Shown here: positions 43,646 to 53,146 of the stretch, one piece after another
Layout: every line of letters starts with the position of its first letter
How positions within the stretch are numbered: the first letter of the stretch is position 1
Assembly (NCBI GenBank): GCA_019828595.1
Contig: JAHQRK010000026.1
Coordinates: 930,001 to 994,000, forward strand
DNA: 64,000 bases
Origin: Aphanomyces cochlioides
Taxonomy: Eukaryota > Oomycota > Saprolegniomycetes > Saprolegniales > Verrucalvaceae
Direction of reading: 5' to 3'
Translations under genes and position numbers: made by a program
Notes under the pieces: model-generated
What the model saw: the letters and a program-made list of their open reading frames with translations, nothing else
The model's database searches: none
What the model was told of the DNA's origin: nothing

Positions 43646-45916
43646 ATGGTCTCCTTGGCCCTGGTGCTCAGTACGTTGTCGAGCGTGGCAGTCTTTGTCA
43701 CGTCCAAGACATCTCCTCCTAGTACACCGAAACCAACCAACACTCCGCCAACTCCACCGCCAACGCCAGCTCCAACTAATCCATGGACGTGTCTGCGTGT
43801 ACGGTCAAGTGGCACGGCTACGTATTATCCCGTCGTCATTGATCCCAATGGTGATGTTGCTAGTCTATCTGCGAAAGAATTGACGACGTTGTCTGAATGT
43901 CTCATGACGAATTGGTCAAACTCTCCGATTGCCATGTCTTGTGGTTGTGACCTCTTGCAAAAGACTGACCGCACCGGCTATGATCAAAATAGCCAATATT
44001 GGTGCAATACCGGCAAGAAGTACTTTAATGCAAACCCGCCAAATCCTGATTGTACTGCAGCCCCAACTCCAAAACCTACGAATACACCAGCACCAACACC
44101 AACACCTCAGACGACAAAAGCAACAACGGCTGCACCTACTCAATCTCCAACGACACCACAACCAACTACCGCTACGACGAAAGCACCAACTCCTCAACCA
44201 ACCCTCGCCACCACCACAGCACCCACACCTCAACCGACTATCGCAACCACAGTTGCGCCAACACCACAACCAACTTTTGCAACAACTATTGCGCCAACAC
44301 CTCAGCCGACTACAACTCCAGAACCAACACTCACATCAACTCCTGAACCGACCCCAGAGCCGACTCCCCAATCGACTCCTGAACCCACGCCTGCTGCCAT
44401 CCCAGAGCCGACTCCTCAAGCAAGTCCTGAACCGACGCCTGCTGCCACCCCAGAACCAACTCCTGAACCAACCCCAGAGCCGACTCCCCAATCGACTCCT
44501 GAACCCACGCCTGCTGCCATCCCAGAGCCGACTCCTCAAGCAAGTCCTGAACCGACGCCTGCTGCCATCCCAGAGCCGACTCCACAAGCAACACCTGAAC
44601 CCACTCCTGCTGCCACCCCAGAGCCAACTCCTGAACCAACACCAGAGCCGACTCCACAAGCAACACCTGAACCCACTCCTGCTGCCACCCCAGAGCCAAC
44701 TCCTGAACCAACACCAGAGCCGACTCCACAAGCAACACCTGAACCCACTCCTGCTGCCACCCCAGAGCCAACTCCTGAACCAACACCAGAGCCGACTCCA
44801 CAAGCAACACCTGAACCCACTCCTGCTGCCACCCCAGAGCCGACTCCCCAATCGACTCCTGAAGCTACCCCTGCTGCTACTCCAGGAGCGACACCTCAGT
44901 CAACCCCAGCGGCTACTCCAGAACCAACACCAGCTTCGACACCCGCGGCCACTCCAGGAGCTACGCCTCAGTCGACTCCGGTGGCCACTCCACAGTCAAC
45001 CCCTGCAACGACGCCTGGACCAATACCAGCTCCAACACCAGCGGCTACTCCAGCTCCTACTCCAGCTCCGACCTCATCTACACCACAACCAACTCCATCA
45101 TCCACACGTCCAAAAACTCCCGTGGTCACGTCAACAAAAGAGCCCACTACTCGAAAGCCTAAAACAACGAAAGCTCCAACTACAGTCACTCCAAAACCCA
45201 CAAAGAAAACTCCGTCTCCATCTACAACTTCGAAACCAACCACAACTACGCCATCTCTCTGTCCAAAGGTTGTCAATGATGTCGACTACGAAGGCAACGA
45301 CATCTCCCAAACCAGTCGTGCAAGTTATGATGACTGCTGCAGTGATTGTACCAATACACCTGGCTGTGTCGTCTACGTCTGGACTCCATGGAATGGCGGT
45401 ACTTGCTTTCTCAAATCGAAAGTCGGAAAGCGTACATCATACGAAGGGGCTCGCTCTGGTCAAATAGCGAAGACCACTCCTGCTCCTCAACCTTCTCAAT
45501 GCGCGAAAACCATAGATAACGTGGATTTTCCTGGCAACGACGTTGGCCAAACAAGTCGCGCCAACCACAATGACTGTTGTGATGACTGTACAAATACTCC
45601 AGGATGTGTGGTGTACGTTTGGACGCCATGGAACGATGGAACATGTTTCCTCAAGTCAAAGATGGGAGAGCCAACTCCTTACAAGGGAGCCAAGGCTACT
45701 GCTCAAAAACTTTGCCAAACTCCACAAGACAATGTTGATTTCTACGGCAATGACATCGATAACATCGCTGGTTCCAAGGAAGACTGTTGTGGACTGTGTC
45801 GTGCTCGAGATGACTGTGCGGGATATACGCATTTCGAAGGCATTTGTTGGCTCAAGGGAAAGATTGGTCCGTCGAGCTACAAGGATGGAGCCACGTCAGC
45901 CTCCCGTTACGCTTAG
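43646..45916 (+). CDS. Secreted three-PAN/Apple-domain protein with cysteine module and 400-residue Thr-Pro linker (intact)
   Basis: 756 codons, uninterrupted. Order: signal peptide 1-19 (MVSLALVLSTLSSVAVFVT); Thr-Pro stretch; cysteine module about 48-136 (WTCL, VVIDPNGDVASLS, SECLM, SCGCD, YWCNTGKKYF, PPNPDC); linker 137-537 made of TPEPTP, TPAATP and TPQATP units, turning into Lys/Thr-rich (TTRKPKTTKAPTT) before the PANs; PAN domains about 538-610, 618-690 and 692-756, the last of the divergent terminal type (SKEDCCGLCRARDDC, HFEGICWLKG). The linker is probably heavily O-glycosylated and extended, holding the binding domains away from the module. No anchor follows the last PAN, so the protein is either soluble or wall-bound through the module. 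An extracellular adhesin/lectin role is inferred from PAN homology. Confidence 0.92.
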   Translation: MVSLALVLSTLSSVAVFVTSKTSPPSTPKPTNTPPTPPPTPAPTNPWTCLRVRSSGTATYYPVVIDPNGDVASLSAKELTTLSECLMTNWSNSPIAMSCGCDLLQKTDRTGYDQNSQYWCNTGKKYFNANPPNPDCTAAPTPKPTNTPAPTPTPQTTKATTAAPTQSPTTPQPTTATTKAPTPQPTLATTTAPTPQPTIATTVAPTPQPTFATTIAPTPQPTTTPEPTLTSTPEPTPEPTPQSTPEPTPAAIPEPTPQASPEPTPAATPEPTPEPTPEPTPQSTPEPTPAAIPEPTPQASPEPTPAAIPEPTPQATPEPTPAATPEPTPEPTPEPTPQATPEPTPAATPEPTPEPTPEPTPQATPEPTPAATPEPTPEPTPEPTPQATPEPTPAATPEPTPQSTPEATPAATPGATPQSTPAATPEPTPASTPAATPGATPQSTPVATPQSTPATTPGPIPAPTPAATPAPTPAPTSSTPQPTPSSTRPKTPVVTSTKEPTTRKPKTTKAPTTVTPKPTKKTPSPSTTSKPTTTTPSLCPKVVNDVDYEGNDISQTSRASYDDCCSDCTNTPGCVVYVWTPWNGGTCFLKSKVGKRTSYEGARSGQIAKTTPAPQPSQCAKTIDNVDFPGNDVGQTSRANHNDCCDDCTNTPGCVVYVWTPWNDGTCFLKSKMGEPTPYKGAKATAQKLCQTPQDNVDFYGNDIDNIAGSKEDCCGLCRARDDCAGYTHFEGICWLKGKIGPSSYKDGATSASRYA
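44354..44868 (+). repeat. In-frame tandem repeats (120-bp and 72-bp periods) in the linker
   Basis: A 120-bp unit starting at about 44354 recurs at about 44474. A 72-bp unit (24 codons) starting at about 44581 recurs at 44653, 44725 and 44797 with almost no differences. All periods are multiples of 3, so the frame is kept. Confidence 0.8.
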
Positions 45917-46054
45917 GCTCTTAATCTTAGGCGAGTACATGTTTGAAAAAGCATAGCATTGTATAAATCTCCAAACAAGATTGCCAAGTGAATGTGAACT
46001 TCACTTTATCTAAAATTGGTTCAATTTGGTCTCTGTCATGAATACTACCGTCTG

Positions 46055-46512
46055 AGTGGATTGATCACCAGCTACAATTACGGCCCCGATTGGTGGTGTA
46101 ACACAGGCAAAGCGCATTTCAACGTCAATCCACCTAGACAAGACATCGATACCTACAACGACGTCTCCAAAGACACCGGTTCTGACATCGATTGTCTTTG
46201 GTTTGCCGCTACCAAGAGTGTCGATATTCGAGGGAGCAAGACATACTCAAGCACACCAGAGTGACTTCAAAACTGCCAACGACGAGAATTCAACCAACCA
46301 CATGCCCTAACGTTGTTTCAGATGTGGACAACCTCGGCAACGACATTGCTCAAACCAAGCGAGCTATTACGTCGATTGTTGTACTGATTGTGCCAAAACG
46401 GCTGAATGTGTCTTGTTCGTCTGGAAACGATTGAAGGGTGGGACGTGTTTCTTCAAGTCCAAGATGGGAAAGGCGTTGCCATTCTCGGATGTCAAGGCTG
46501 CTACCTTAAGGT
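46055..46512 (+). pseudogene. PAN-family relic: end of cysteine module and one PAN domain
   Basis: SYNYGPDWWCNTGKAHFNVN (46070-46130) is the end of the module. After about 170 bp without a regular linker comes CPNVVSDVDNLGNDIAQTKR, then, after a shift near 46365, DCCTDCAKTAECVLFVWK and GGTCFFKSKMGKA. The N-terminal half, the linker and other PANs are missing. Confidence 0.7.
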
Positions 46513-46755
46513 GAAGAGCCATTTCGCTGTCAAGTCGTAAAGACAATACTATGATGGGTGAAACCCTTTGTAACGCTGCTCTTCACATCGCCCAAGGACT
46601 CCCGACCTACGCCGATGAAAGTTTGACAAAGAGTTTATCGACTGAATGTCTACTAGCGTTAGCACTAGATTGTGCAATCCCAATAAAAATGCCTAAGACC
46701 CTGCTGCAAGGGACTTCCCTCCGCGTGAACGTTTAAAAGTCTTGCCCTTCCTTTG

Positions 46756-46780
46756 GGGATGTTGTACCGTACAACATCCC
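46756..46780. repeat. Perfect 12-bp inverted repeat with 1-base centre
   Basis: GGGATGTTGTAC, one C, then the exact complement. It sits in the gap between two PAN relics (46513-46796), which otherwise holds nothing. Confidence 0.8.
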
Positions 46781-46796
46781 AATTGACAGCTGCAAT

Positions 46797-47899
46797 ATGC
46801 TGTCGGATGCTCCATCGTTATCAGTAGTTCCATCGACGGACGCTCCATCCACCGGAACATCGTTGATACCAACTCAGGCGCCGTCTCAGACCTCGTCATC
46901 GCCTACTTCATTGACCTCTGAGCCTACCGCCGTTCCATCTTTGACTCCAATGCCGTCGATCTCGACACCTATAGTCACACCGGTTTTAGCTGAGGTTGTG
47001 ATGCCTCGCACAACCCCTCGAATCTCGCCTATGACAACAACCAGGACACTGGAAGTCACCCGTCTGGTAAAGACCACTACCCTTACCACAACACCGAAAA
47101 CCTCCACGACCACCACAGTACCAACGGCCACATTTAAGCCTAAAACGACGACCGCAGCGCCAACAACCACACGCAAGCCCAAAGCGACCACAACAAAGCC
47201 TACCACTACAATTCAGCCATCATTGTGTGTCAATGTCGTGGCAAACGTGGACTATCCCGGTTATGATATTTCCCAACCAGCCGCTCCAGCCATCATGACT
47301 GTGCAACGACTGCTCTGACACCCCTGGATGTGTCGGTTATGTCTGGACGCCCTGAAATGGCGGCACCTGCTTTCTCAAGTCCAAAATCGGCCAACCTTCG
47401 CCATATAGGAGTGCTCAGTCAGCGGCTGTGCGAACTCCATCGACCACACTCGCACCATTATCATCAGCTCCCACATCATCACTATCTCAATGCGCCAAAC
47501 CTGTCGATGACATCGACTATCCAGGCAACGACATCGCTCAAATCAAACGTGCCGACCACAATGACTGTTGCAGTGATTGTGTCAGTACACCAGGATGTGT
47601 AGTGTACGTCTGGACGCCATGGAACGATGGCACCTGTTTCCTCAAGTCAAAGATGGGGGGACCAACACACTACTCTGGAGCTAAGGCCGCTGCACAAAAA
47701 AATGTGCTAAACTCCACAAGAGAATGTCGATTTCTTTGGCAACGAGATCGACAACATCGCAGCATCGAAGGATGAATGTTGTGGATTGTGTCAAGCTCGC
47801 GAAGACTGCGCTGGTTATACACACTTCCAAGGTATTTGGCTCAAGGGGAAGTTTGTTGTGCCAAGCTACAAGTACGGCGCAACGTGCGCTTCTCGATAA
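46797..47899 (+). pseudogene. PAN-family copy: Ser/Thr/Pro linker and three PAN domains with several lesions
   Basis: ATG 46797 opens a Ser/Thr/Pro-rich frame that turns into a Lys/Thr linker (TTTRKPKATTTKPTTT), then PAN1 start (CVNVVANVDYPGYDISQ). A shift near 47270 continues PAN1, where the Trp codon of the usual TPWNGG is TGA (47353). PAN2 (CAKPVDDIDYPGNDIAQIKR) is open. A shift near 47700 leads to the terminal PAN (SKDECCGLCQAREDCAGYTH), in which the usual ICWLKG has lost its cysteine (GIWLKGK). There is no signal peptide or module. Clearly non-functional. Confidence 0.75.
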
Positions 47900-48548
47900 T
47901 CCTCATTGCCGCATTACTATGACATTGTCTCTCAATGTGAATAGTCTGGTGCTCAGAGTGGTTGCAAGAATATTTCTATTAGAAGAGAACGATTAGCAAT
48001 GCCCCCCTCCTACAAGTTTGTTAAACTTGTGACTTTCTGGCCTGCCATCAGTTGTCGGACTGCTTGTAATTGCCAACTCCCGCGTCCTTCTACAAAGAAA
48101 ATGAAAATCTTGCACGTTGGACGATTCCACAATGTGGAATTCGCAGGACAAGGACCAACCGAGGCCTAACTCAAGAATTCACAATTGTTGACGCACGACA
48201 ATAGTAATATGACAGATTGCTTGAGTGTATGATAGAAGTTAGGCAAAAGAGTCTGCAATCCTCTATTTTGTCGAAAAACTTGACTGCTCCAGCTACATCT
48301 ATGACGCTAAAGCCACCAAAATGGAAAGATTACTTCATTTCTTTCGGCGAAAAACACTCGTGACACAAAAATCGATCGAAAGTTCCAGTACTTTTGGGTT
48401 CGATTGGAGCTTTGACGACCAGAACTTTCCATGGTTCAGCCAAAGTATCGTTGGAACAACGACCAGATGGACCATCTGCCTCTGCAGAATATTCCGAGGA
48501 CGAGACCATGTGGTAGAGTGTTAAAGTCAAAACGAAGCCACATTCTAG
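47900..48548. other. Spacer, no gene seen
   Basis: No motif-bearing frame; the long minus-strand frame that crosses it is antisense to the downstream Thr-Pro linker. Confidence 0.4.
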
Positions 48549-48562
48549 TTCACTTTGCAATT
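48549..48562 (+). promoter_or_regulatory. Initiator/flanking core promoter
   Basis: TTCACTTTGCAATT lies 28 bp before the ATG at 48577. The element is kept although the gene is broken. Confidence 0.6.
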
Positions 48563-48576
48563 GAAGCTTTTGAGAA

Positions 48577-49970
48577 ATGGTGTCCTGGAGGCTGACTTTT
48601 TGTATCTTGGCCACTGCGACCTTCCTCGTGAACTCGAAGACATCAGCCCCTCCTGAACCACAACCAACGCCGGCATTTACTCCAACTCCTCGCCCGACTC
48701 CACCTATTACTCCAAGGGTTACACCCCTGAACGCACTCCATCCAACACCCCCGAACGCACTCCTGCGAGAACACCCTCCGACACCCCAGAGCCTACTCCA
48801 TCCAACACCCCTGAACGCACACCAACCAACACCCCAGAACACTCTGGAGTGTCGGAGGGTGTTCTCGCAGGAGTATGTTTGGGGGTGTTGGATGGAGTAG
48901 GCTCTGGGGTGTTGGATGGAGTGCCTACTCCAACAAAAACCCCTGAGCGCACTCCATCCAACACCCCTGAACGCACTCCATCTAATATCCCTGAACGCAC
49001 TCCAACCAACACCCCAGAACGCACTCCATCCAACACCCCAGAGCCTACTCCATCCAACACCCCAGAGCCTACTCCATCCAACACCCCCAAACATACTCCT
49101 GCGAGAACACCCTCCGACACTCCAGAGCATACTCCATCCAATACCCCTGAGCGAACTCCATCACCTGAGCACACTCTAGCAAGAACTCCAGAGTATACTC
49201 CAACGCGGACTCCATCCAATACGCCTGAGCATACTCCATCCAACACCCCTGAGCACACTCCATCCCCAACTCCAAACCGTACTCCCGTCTCAACACCCAC
49301 GCGCACACCAAGACCGACCAAGTCGTTTGTTTGCTTGGAGGCACATACTGGCAACAATTTGTGGGTTCCAGTCACAATTGACTCCAATAGAAATATGTAG
49401 CAATTTGCGTCGAACGTGGAATGACATTCGACCAATGCTCATCCAAAGATGGTCCAACGAGCCTATCTACCTATCTTGTGGTTGTGACGTATGGCGTCTT
49501 ACGAATGGATTATACACTGGCTACGACTATGACCGCGATTGGTGGTGCAACACGGGGAAAGCGCATTTCAATGCCAAGCCACGTACCCGAGAGTGCTCTG
49601 TCACCACACCACCCCCAACAACACCCAGAGCAACACCCGCGGTCACTTGCATAACGACAACAAAAGCACCAAGACCCATGCGAACTCCAACGACGACTCA
49701 ACAGCACACGCATAACACTTCAAAGCCTACGACGACAATCCAGCCTTCATTGTGCGCTAAGCCAGTGTCTGATGTCGACTATCCTGGCTATGACATTGCT
49801 CAACCATGACCCCGGTGGTAGCGTCTGGATGCCTTGATGACTCATGCTTTCTCAAGTCCAAGATGAGAAACTCATCACCGTACAAGGGGCCAAGGCTGCA
49901 GCGCCGAAGCTTCGCCAAGCTCAGCCAGGAAAATGTTCATGCGAGGACTGACTTCAGGTCATTCTTCAAA
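48577..49970 (+). pseudogene. PAN-family copy with inverted linker segment, frameshifts and degraded PAN
   Basis: Signal peptide MVSWRLTFCILATATFLVNS, then a Thr-Pro linker of the TPSNTPERTP type. A shift near 48715 moves the regular units to another frame, and 48843-48922 is an inverted linker copy read through as Gly-Val. The module starts at about 49327 (SFVCLEAHTG, WVPVTIDSN), shifts near 49395 and continues with WSNEPIYLSCGCD and WWCNTGKAHFNAK. A Thr/Pro linker leads to a PAN start (CAKPVSDVDYPGYDIAQP), stop at 49807, and a deleted rest (CFLKSKMRNSSPYKG) fading out near 49970. Promoter and signal peptide are intact, so a short secreted Thr-Pro peptide could still be made. Confidence 0.75.
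48843..48922 (-). repeat. 80-bp inverted duplicate of linker segment 49048-49133
   Basis: The complement of 48843-48922 matches the direct segment at about 49048-49133 base for base (CTCCATCCAACACC through CCGACACTCCAGAG). Flanks differ on both sides. Confidence 0.8.
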
Positions 49971-50241
49971 TATTCATGTCTTACACATATTAGCAGCGCA
50001 ATGTCAACACAGTGATCGGAGAGCCACAGCAGGACGGGTCGCAATGAAGATAATGAAATCATACGAGGCCAATCAAACGAGAGTTGCCATACTTCTGAGC
50101 GTGTCGCAACTCTTCTCGACACAAAACATGCTCGAGGTCAAAGGAATTAGCCGTCACGAAGCAGTGTCGCAAGCTGTCGAGCAAAACATCGATGGGGCTA
50201 CAATGGGGCTCTTCACCCGATATTCCGATTTTTCGGTTCTA
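49971..50241. other. Spacer, no gene seen
   Basis: Short spacer between the decayed end of the PAN copy and the stop of the minus-strand gene at 50242. Confidence 0.4.
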
Positions 50242-51639
50242 TCATGTTGAAGTCATGGCTTCCTTGAACTGGGATAAGCCTTCGCCCTTGAGAACGCCTT
50301 TGTTCTGTCGAGTCTCTGCAATATACACCATTCTGCACGAAATGGACCGGGCACTGATCTTCTCAAACATTTGTGCATCCTCTGGAGGCAGTGTTGCGCA
50401 GATTCGGCGACGCAAATTCACCAGAGCAGAATTGAAAATTGCAATTTGTTTTCCGCGAGGGAAGGTCTCGATCTCCTGGGGGGAGGCCGAAATGCCACCA
50501 TCAAGTGATGCCTTGTTGAGTGCCGCCATGGCAATCCTCGCATGCTGAAAGTTCTCAGCGGAGATCGGATCACGACATGATCTGAGGTGCCGCAAAGGTC
50601 CAACAGTGCCATCGCCGCGATACCACAATAGCCACATGTCCGCGCAGGTTGCGGATGGAAAAATCCAGCCAGGTGGGAGCTCAATACGGTCCGCCGCTGG
50701 GCTTTGAAAGAGCTGCCGAGCTGCAAGGTCAAGGTTTGGTGCCATAGTCGGAGCAACAGGAGCCATGGGCTTGATAGGCGGCGTAGTTGGAATTACACGG
50801 CTTGGAGCTTCTGCCATTGGAGTCTTTGGGATTCTGTCTTCTTCGTTCTGTTCGATAACAATCGGTCGCTTCTGGAGTCGAGCATACACGACGGTGTAGT
50901 ACTCTACTGAGACATAGAAACCAGGGCGCAGATGAGTGTCGAGGCCAATCATCGCAGCTTCCCGAGCTCTGTCAATTTTAGCTTGGGGCTGGCTGGCTAA
51001 TCCAGCGACAGACGAGGCAAAGCCTTTTTTGATAACTATTGACATCAGTGCGCTCATGACAGTCTGTGCTTGAAGAAGCAGACGTTGATCCTCGACGTCT
51101 TCGGGCTTGAGCAATCTGTATGGGATGTCGTACCGACATGAACTCTTGTAAAACCAGAAGCCCCACAACTGCCGGCATGTCATCACTGGAAAATGCCATA
51201 AAAGTTGAGGCCTTGGAGGAAAAGGGGGTCCAGTCGCAGTGCAAACACGGCAATCACATGGAGTTGACTGTGATGGATTTGGAAAGGTGGCTCTGTGGCG
51301 TTGTAGTCGGCCTTCAGCACTCAGAGGCATATCCAAAGGGAGAATATGCACATTTGACCTTCTATCCGCCTCTTGAGCTCGAAAACCAGCGAAAGACTGC
51401 GTCATTCGTCGTTTGGAGTGACCATGTGACCTTCGATGAGGAGTTACGTTGGATCTGACGATTGATAGTTGTGGCTCTGACTCTGACAACAGGGATATCA
51501 CTATGGGTTGGCGGCGAGCCACCCGCGGTGAGGGAGAGCTGGAATCATCACTCGATATGGATATCGCACGCTTTGAGGGCGTTGCTCTTGCGATTGACCG
51601 TCCACGGACTGAGTCCGTCTCCTGACGATGGACTTGCAT
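50242..51639 (-). CDS. 465-residue protein with an internally duplicated unnamed domain
   Basis: An uninterrupted ATG frame with balanced, coding-like composition. The N-terminal 140 residues are basic and Ser/Arg-rich (ISISSDDSSSPSPRVARRQP), likely disordered and nuclear. Then two related segments of about 60 residues: the first around residues 148-210 (WHFPVMTCRQLWGFWFY, then IPYRLLKPEDVED and a helix), the second around 325-390 (WIFPSATCADMWLLWYRGDG, then GPLRHLRSCRDPIS and a helix). The shared pattern is W-x-FP-x2-TC-x3-W-x2-W-[FY], then P-[YL]-R, then a helix rich in Ala and Gln. A Pro-rich spacer separates them. No catalytic motif, membrane segment or zinc site is evident. It resembles neither the PAN family nor the transposases here. 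A DNA- or protein-binding role is only a guess. Confidence 0.75.
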   Translation of the reverse strand: MQVHRQETDSVRGRSIARATPSKRAISISSDDSSSPSPRVARRQPIVISLLSESEPQLSIVRSNVTPHRRSHGHSKRRMTQSFAGFRAQEADRRSNVHILPLDMPLSAEGRLQRHRATFPNPSQSTPCDCRVCTATGPPFPPRPQLLWHFPVMTCRQLWGFWFYKSSCRYDIPYRLLKPEDVEDQRLLLQAQTVMSALMSIVIKKGFASSVAGLASQPQAKIDRAREAAMIGLDTHLRPGFYVSVEYYTVVYARLQKRPIVIEQNEEDRIPKTPMAEAPSRVIPTTPPIKPMAPVAPTMAPNLDLAARQLFQSPAADRIELPPGWIFPSATCADMWLLWYRGDGTVGPLRHLRSCRDPISAENFQHARIAMAALNKASLDGGISASPQEIETFPRGKQIAIFNSALVNLRRRICATLPPEDAQMFEKISARSISCRMVYIAETRQNKGVLKGEGLSQFKEAMTST

Positions 51640-51765
51640 CTTGACACAGATTTAAATTTTGATGGAAAATTTTAAAAATGTAACCCCTACACCCCAAAAC
51701 TTTTGCTCTTTGCCTTGCAATATATAACCCCTAAACCCCCGAATGTGGATACCAAATGACTCTCA

Positions 51766-52412
51766 ATGTGGCAAATCATGTCGACCATCAGATGTCGCCT
51801 TGACTTAGTAACTTGGTTGGCCCAGCATTTCCTGAAGCCAACAAACGCCTTCGATTTGCGTGTAGCCCTCACTGGCTTGGCACAAGAAGACGAAGACATC
51901 GATCCGGTTGAATTGGGCAATGCTATTGTCAGGATATTCGATGCCATCAAGTGTTTTGGTCGATTGTTGTGAATCTGAAGGGGTTGAGGTCGAAATTTGG
52001 GCTGAGAGAATGCCATTGTATTGTGCAGTGCCTCGATTCCATGGAGTCCAGACAAAGACAGCTCATCCAGGGGTATTGGAGCAGTAATTACAGCAGTCTT
52101 GATAATTAGCGTGGTTGGTTTGTGCGATGTCAATGCTGTTGCAGGCTGAAAAGCAATACTTGGGGTACTGGTGATTGTTCTAGGTGATGTAGCTGGTTCA
52201 TTTGACGAATTTGGAGTTGGTACTGGCGTTGGTGCAGTAGTGTAGCTTGACGTCCACGTCGAACTCATGTCGTAAGCAGTCGAAACTCTGTTCGTTGCCT
52301 GAACTCCGTGACAACTACAAGCTAATCTAGAGCATGATGCATCTACTGAACATCGTGCTTTCGCTATGAATAAACAGAGAACGCTCGTAAGGCGTGGTGC
52401 GTTTTGGGCCAC
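51766..52412 (-). pseudogene. PAN-family relic
   Basis: The minus strand keeps LACSCHG (for SCGCD, about 52320), a Thr/Pro stretch ([13 protein letters not shown]), then, in shifted frames, a PAN (IDIAQTNHANYQDCC, then FVWTPWNRGTA) and a terminal PAN (IEYPDNSIAQFNR, then GYTQIEGVCWLQE, about 51870-51830). The upstream part to about 52412 still resembles the first half of the module at DNA level. No frame covers more than one element. Confidence 0.6.
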
Positions 52413-52526
52413 TGGTTGTGTCTGTAACTTGAGAAATTATCTGTTTCCAATCGTGGACTTTGGGTCCGACACATGTACGTCACATTCCTGTCGCTGGATT
52501 CCCAGAGGGAGATTACATCCAGGAGA

Positions 52527-52709
52527 TCATCTCCACTCGTCGCAGTCTCGGACATGAAAGGGCTGTCGAATGGAGCGCAGCGAGTTGTTGGCGAGGGTGA
52601 GCAGGGTGGCAGGGACGGCAAGGGGGAAGAGAACACGAATGACGAGGATGGCAAGTCGAAAATGGATCCAAGCCACGCTCGAGGTGACGACAAGTCGTAG
52701 AAGCAGCAC
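52527..52709 (-). CDS. Possible small membrane peptide, no ATG
   Basis: About 60 codons with C/G-rich third positions typical of coding sequence here, and one strong hydrophobic segment (FRLAILVIRVLFPLAVPATL) followed by RSIRQPFHVRDCDEW. The frame lacks an in-frame ATG before the upstream stop, so it might be an exon of a split gene divergent from 52768. Evidence is composition only. Confidence 0.25.
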   Translation of the reverse strand: MLLLRLVVTSSVAWIHFRLAILVIRVLFPLAVPATLLTLANNSLRSIRQPFHVRDCDEWR

Positions 52710-52767
52710 TACACTGCTCTGCCATGGAGTGGCGATCTATGATAACTCGCCCTCCAATTCTGCTGAG

Positions 52768-53133
52768 ATGCGTCTAGCCATGTCTTCAACCAAGCACCGC
52801 AAGGGTCAGCGTTCCAAGTCCAACCGTGCGATTGCTATGAGTTATCGAGAAAAGTACAAAGTGGTCCGTGCCATGGGTAGTAAATACGAGACGTCTGGTC
52901 GCCGCATTGATGGCAAAATCGGTGGTGCAGCTGGGGGTGCTGCTGGTGGCGCTCTTGGGACAGCAGTGGCTGGTCCTGTTGGCACTGCTTTTGGAAAAAG
53001 TGTGGGCTCGTCTTTGGGTGCTACAGGCGGTGCTGCTGCTGGCCAGCGTGCTGGAACGTGGATGGATGGGAAGATTGGCCGTCAAGTCGACAAGTACAAG
53101 GCGAGAAAGGGAACAGGAAAATGCCGCGTTTAG
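52768..53133 (+). CDS. Glycine-zipper (2TM-type) small protein
   Basis: 121 codons from ATG 52768; 52780 is an alternative start. The frame is open further upstream, but without good composition. The N-terminal 45 residues are basic (KHRKGQRSKSNR). Residues 46-100 hold small-residue repeats (IGGAAGGAAGGALG, then AGPVGTAFGKSVGSSLG), the GxxxG spacing of glycine zippers that pack two membrane helices. The flanks RRIDGKIG and TWMDGKIGRQ are repeated, giving a pseudo-symmetric hairpin. The tail is basic. It is likely a membrane-inserted or oligomerising protein; the function is unknown. The LTR element starts only 14 bp after its stop codon, so its 3' UTR is disrupted. Confidence 0.7.
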   Translation: MRLAMSSTKHRKGQRSKSNRAIAMSYREKYKVVRAMGSKYETSGRRIDGKIGGAAGGAAGGALGTAVAGPVGTAFGKSVGSSLGATGGAAAGQRAGTWMDGKIGRQVDKYKARKGTGKCRV

Positions 53134-53146
53134 ACTCAAATATGAT

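Noticed and set aside
43646..45916. Mucin-like elicitor with cellulose-binding CBM1 domain, as in CBEL
   Set aside because: The cysteine module lacks the CBM1 cysteine spacing and aromatic triad, so CBM1 cannot be claimed.
48719..49435. 238-codon minus-strand Gly-Val frame
   Set aside because: Antisense of the Thr-Pro linker, including its inverted piece; no independent evidence.
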